Shown one piece after another: positions 61,615 through 64,000 of a DNA stretch of 64,000 nt. The stretch comes from Mucilaginibacter gotjawali. Lineage in GTDB: Bacteria > Bacteroidota > Bacteroidia > Sphingobacteriales > Sphingobacteriaceae. The translations under genes were made by a program, and so were the position numbers. Position 1 is the stretch's first letter. Each line of letters begins with the position of its first letter. Location: positions 6,076,001-6,140,000 of the forward strand of contig NZ_AP017313.1 of NCBI RefSeq assembly GCF_002355435.1, in the 5' to 3' direction. Below the pieces are notes generated by a model. It was not told the origin of the DNA and ran no database searches. It saw only the letters and a program-made list of their open reading frames with translations.

Positions 61615-61827
61615 ACTGCGATGAATTTGTTATAGAGTTTTATGCTTATTTTTTTATTTGTTGCGTAAAAGGCAATAAACCGTTCTTTTAAGGAGTTAAA
61701 GTTTGTTAAATACGGGCACATTTGACAATGAAATTAGAAAAATCGAAATAAAAGAGAGGGTTGTGTTGTATATAAACCCCCAAATTATTAACAGTGTGTT
61801 ACAATTGTGGAAAAAAATGACCTTTTT

Positions 61828-61858
61828 ATTGCAATTATCAAAATTTTAAATAGTTTTG
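61828..61858 (+). promoter_or_regulatory. Promoter of the NlpC/P60 gene
   Basis: ATTG (61828-61831), 19 bases, TAGTTTTG (61851-61858): a three-of-four -33 match and a perfect -7 element. Leader length would be about 65 bases to the ATG at 61930. Confidence 0.55.
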
Positions 61859-61929
61859 TACCCAACAATAGACAGGGTGTCCAATTTAATAAACATTTGT
61901 TGGCCTAATAACAACAAAAATTCAGTTAA

Positions 61930-62508
61930 ATGAAGAAAATTACTATCGTTATTGCACTATTTTTCAGCGTTTTAGCCGTTCAGGCGCAAACAAAAGAAAG
62001 TCCAAGCCCTGCGGACAATAAAAATTCAGATGACCAGGAAAGTTTAGCTAAAGATTATTTATCCCAAATTATGGGTGTTGCGCTTTCTGCTACTTCAAAC
62101 ATGAAGTTGTTCCATTTTGTATATGATTGGATTGGTACACCATACCGATTTGGCGGAAGCTCAAGGCGTGGTATCGATTGTTCAGCATTTACCAAAGAAT
62201 TATATAGCCAGGTGTTCAATATGGACATTCAACGCAGCTCAAGGGATATTTTCAGCATGGTTAGTCCTGTAAGGAAGGACGATTTGCAGGAGGGCGACCT
62301 TGTTTTCTTTAAAATACACAGTCGTCGTATCTCGCATGTAGGCATTTATCTGGGCAATAACCGTTTTGCACACGCTTCTTCAAGAGGAGTTGCAATCAGC
62401 AGCCTTGATGATGCTTATTACAAGCGTTATTTTTACAGGGGAGGCCGTATGCTTGATTCGTTTAAAGCTGAGCTTCAAAAACAGGAAGACGATAACAGCA
62501 AGAATTAA
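61930..62508 (+). CDS. NlpC/P60 (C40) peptidoglycan endopeptidase
   Basis: A 192-residue secreted cysteine peptidase that cleaves peptidoglycan cross-bridge stem peptides. Signal peptide 1-19; a short linker; then the NlpC/P60 domain with catalytic Cys84 (GIDCSAFTKELY), His136 (RRISHVGIYLG) and the third polar residue His148 (RFAHASS). Alone, without LysM or SH3 domains. It is followed by a terminator hairpin that lies 2 bases before the next start codon. Role probably in cell-wall growth or remodelling. Confidence 0.94.
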   Translation: MKKITIVIALFFSVLAVQAQTKESPSPADNKNSDDQESLAKDYLSQIMGVALSATSNMKLFHFVYDWIGTPYRFGGSSRRGIDCSAFTKELYSQVFNMDIQRSSRDIFSMVSPVRKDDLQEGDLVFFKIHSRRISHVGIYLGNNRFAHASSRGVAISSLDDAYYKRYFYRGGRMLDSFKAELQKQEDDNSKN

Positions 62509-62527
62509 AAATATTTTATATTTCAGA

Positions 62528-62560
62528 AAAAATCCTTTCATTTATGAGAGGATTTTTTTT
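62528..62560 (+). terminator. Intrinsic terminator abutting the CapA start codon
   Basis: AAAAATCCTTTCA (62528-62540) pairs with TGAGAGGATTTTT (62545-62557, one G-U pair) around a TTTA loop, followed by T. It ends the NlpC/P60 gene, but only 2 bases separate it from the ATG at 62563. CapA would need read-through or a promoter inside the upstream gene; the hairpin would also cover its initiation site. Confidence 0.8.
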
Positions 62561-62562
62561 GA

Positions 62563-63687
62563 ATGAGCAGACGTTTCTTACTACTAATTATTGCCGCTAC
62601 TTTATATTTTTCTTCCTGCGGGGAAAAACAGGAAAACAGACAGGCTGAAAAGCATCAGCCTAAAGCTAAACCCGTGGTTGTTGCATCAAAGCCAAAGGTA
62701 GTCGCCAATTCTGTTTGTATAGCCGCCGTTGGCGATATCATGCTGGGCACCTCCTATCCTGATAACCGGACCTTACCACCCGACAGTGCCAAAAGCAGTT
62801 TTAAAAATGTTTTGGATGAATTGAAAAATGCCGATATTACTTTTGGTAACCTTGAAGGCACTTTACTGGACACCGGCGCACCGGCATATTTTAAGTTGCA
62901 CCAGCTACAGCCTGCTTTTTTATTCAGAATGCCGGTGAGTTACGGTGCGGTAATTAAACAGGCAGGATTTAATGTACTTAGCCTTGCCAATAACCATAGT
63001 AATGATTTTGACCAAAAGGGGCGCGTAAGTACGATGAAAGTGCTCGACAGCCTCGGCATTCAATATGGCGGGCTTAACAGCAAACCTTCGGCCATCTTTA
63101 AAATTAATGGCATTACCTATGGGTTTTGCGCCTTCGCACCAAACGGACAAACATTGCCGCTCCTGAACCTGAAGAAATCGGCAGCAATTATACAGCAATT
63201 AAAACAACAATGTGATATTGTAATTGTTTCCTTTCATGGCGGTGGCGAAGGCGCCGCCTATGAGCACATCCCCTGTACTTACGAAAAGTTTATTACCGAA
63301 AACCGCGGTGATGTACATGCCTTTGCGCATAATGCTATTGATGCCGGCGCTGATATCATACTGGGAAACGGACCACATGTTTGCCGGGCTATGGAACTTT
63401 ATAAAAACCGGCTGATTGCCTATAGCCTCGGTAACTTTTGTACCTACAGGTGTGTTAGTGTAGCGGGCATTTGCGGCATGGCCCCGGTATTAAAGGTTTA
63501 TCTAAATAAAAAAGGCGAATTTTTAAACGGCCGTATCATCTCGAACATGCAATCACATAACAACGGCTTAATGCCCGATAGTCTGAACCGGGTAGCCAAC
63601 CATATTAAAATGTTAACTGCTACCGATTTCGAACAACCCGGGTTAAATATAACCGATGACGGAACGATTTTGCCTGTAAAATATTAA
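62563..63687 (+). CDS. CapA-family lipoprotein (metallophosphatase-fold)
   Basis: A 374-residue lipoprotein with a lipobox (YFSSC, Cys19) and a CapA/poly-gamma-glutamate-synthesis-like fold: the metal-binding landmarks GDIMLGT, FGNLEGTL, SLANNHSND, SFHGGGEGAAYEH and LGNGPHVCRAMELYKN are all seen. CapA proteins contribute to surface polymer production in Firmicutes but are frequent in Bacteroidota with unknown role. It follows the terminator at 62528-62560 by 2 bases. After it comes a short gap and a convergent small gene. Confidence 0.9.
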   Translation: MSRRFLLLIIAATLYFSSCGEKQENRQAEKHQPKAKPVVVASKPKVVANSVCIAAVGDIMLGTSYPDNRTLPPDSAKSSFKNVLDELKNADITFGNLEGTLLDTGAPAYFKLHQLQPAFLFRMPVSYGAVIKQAGFNVLSLANNHSNDFDQKGRVSTMKVLDSLGIQYGGLNSKPSAIFKINGITYGFCAFAPNGQTLPLLNLKKSAAIIQQLKQQCDIVIVSFHGGGEGAAYEHIPCTYEKFITENRGDVHAFAHNAIDAGADIILGNGPHVCRAMELYKNRLIAYSLGNFCTYRCVSVAGICGMAPVLKVYLNKKGEFLNGRIISNMQSHNNGLMPDSLNRVANHIKMLTATDFEQPGLNITDDGTILPVKY

Positions 63688-63699
63688 TATTACTATAAA

Positions 63700-63888
63700 T
63701 TACTTGGCATCATCATTAGTGGTGCGGACAAGACTGATACCGGTAAAGAAAAACATAACGGCAATTACGGCTACAACAATAAGGGTGGTATAGTTGCCGC
63801 TGTGGTTAATAATTTCGATGCCGGCATAAATTAAGCCTATAATACCCAATACAGTTAGAATGGCTCCGAATGTTCGTTTTAAGTTCAT
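63700..63888 (-). CDS. Small two-helix membrane protein
   Basis: A 62-residue protein made almost entirely of two membrane helices (residues about 6-26 and 34-54), ending in a short polar tail TTNDDAK. Its start ATG (63886-63888) overlaps the stop TGA of the upstream partial gene (63885-63887), which indicates translational coupling. I do not recognise the family. Possibly part of a small membrane-protein operon continuing beyond the window. Confidence 0.75.
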   Translation of the reverse strand: MNLKRTFGAILTVLGIIGLIYAGIEIINHSGNYTTLIVVAVIAVMFFFTGISLVRTTNDDAK

Positions 63889-64000
63889 AATGATTTCTGC
63901 ATTTTTATTTCATGCTTTTTATACAAAACAAATAGCACACCAATAATTACCATTATATTTATAGGCATAAATCTATTCGTTATGACACCTGAAATAGGCA
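63885..64000 (-). CDS. 3' end of a membrane protein gene (5' end outside window)
   Basis: An open minus-strand frame comes in from the right edge and ends TGA at 63885-63887. The visible 37 residues contain a hydrophobic helix (RFMPINIMVIIGVLFVLY) followed by a basic tail KKHEIKMQKSL, typical for the last helix of a membrane protein. The stop overlaps the start of the 62-residue gene by 3 bases (TATGA), so both are probably one operon. Family not recognisable from this piece. Confidence 0.55.
   Translation of the reverse strand, partial: PISGVITNRFMPINIMVIIGVLFVLYKKHEIKMQKSL

Larger units (their letters stand above)
61548..61929. other. Divergent intergenic region with two promoters
   Basis: A 380-base gap between the pyruvate dehydrogenase operon and the NlpC/P60 gene. 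It holds a promoter for each side (61584-61614 minus; 61828-61858 plus). Between them (about 61630-61800) the sequence is AT-rich without hairpins; I see no gene. Confidence 0.5.

Noticed and set aside
1..64000. Prophage or insertion sequence
   Set aside because: No integrase, transposase, capsid, portal or terminase frames were found on either strand; only small remnants and repeats.

Overview
The window looks like a chromosomal segment of a Bacteroidota bacterium, most likely family Sphingobacteriaceae (Mucilaginibacter or Pedobacter type). Reasons: promoters of the Bacteroidota pattern (TTTG, about 19 bases, TAnnTTTG), DUF4369/TlpA disulfide reductases, DUF4199, DUF4142 and DUF1475 proteins, a 1102-residue SecA, a Tricorn-like S41 peptidase, and abundant GH13/GH20 glycoside hydrolases. 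The genus is an inference; there is no rRNA in the window.

Layout. 1-11 kb: end of a beta-rich surface protein, GntR/FadR regulator, AsmA-like/GT51 transglycosylase, nitroreductase, LacI regulator, CheY-like receiver, an 800-base non-coding stretch, a TlpA-like thioredoxin, a tRNA-like remnant and a PAS histidine kinase. 11-23 kb: rhodanese, secreted pullulanase, a divergent and a canonical peptide deformylase, YceH, metallo-beta-lactamase-fold hydrolase, the Fe-S pair mrp and NifU-like, M16 peptidase, hpt, a cyclase-family protein. 23.8-25.5 kb: a DarTG toxin-antitoxin pair, AT-rich and probably acquired. 25.5-43 kb: mfd, DUF4199/DUF2752, SDR, cysE-cysM, two Tat-exported proteins, GH20 with a TetR regulator, peroxiredoxin, DUF1475/DUF1295 membrane proteins, a Tricorn-like S41 peptidase. 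43-64 kb: M20 peptidase with SPOR protein, secA, a JmjC-like cupin, purD, two TlpA paralogues, a degenerate arginase-fold protein, NAD-epimerase, CoA-binding and DinB proteins, pyruvate dehydrogenase E2 and E1-alpha, NlpC/P60, CapA and two small membrane proteins at the edge.

Two window-wide patterns stand out. (1) Five genes (histidine kinase, darG, mfd, S41 peptidase, one tlpA) are each broken by a single missing base in a homopolymer (A6, A5, A9, G6, A6). The uniform direction points to homopolymer undercalling in the assembly rather than real decay, although two sites also resemble -1 slippage signals. (2) At least ten intergenic gaps carry short 'words' (about 8-18 bases) repeated in direct and inverted orientation, often starting exactly at stop codons and often giving perfect 12-23 bp inverted repeats. 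Different gaps use different words, but some words recur at distant loci. They look like a family of dispersed hairpin elements acting as terminators or leaders, and are the best candidate here for something under-described.

Functionally the window is mostly housekeeping (protein export, Fe-S assembly, cysteine and purine synthesis, pyruvate oxidation, N-terminal processing) mixed with envelope and polysaccharide-use functions (GT51, GH13, GH20, NlpC/P60, CapA) and local regulators with visible candidate operators.
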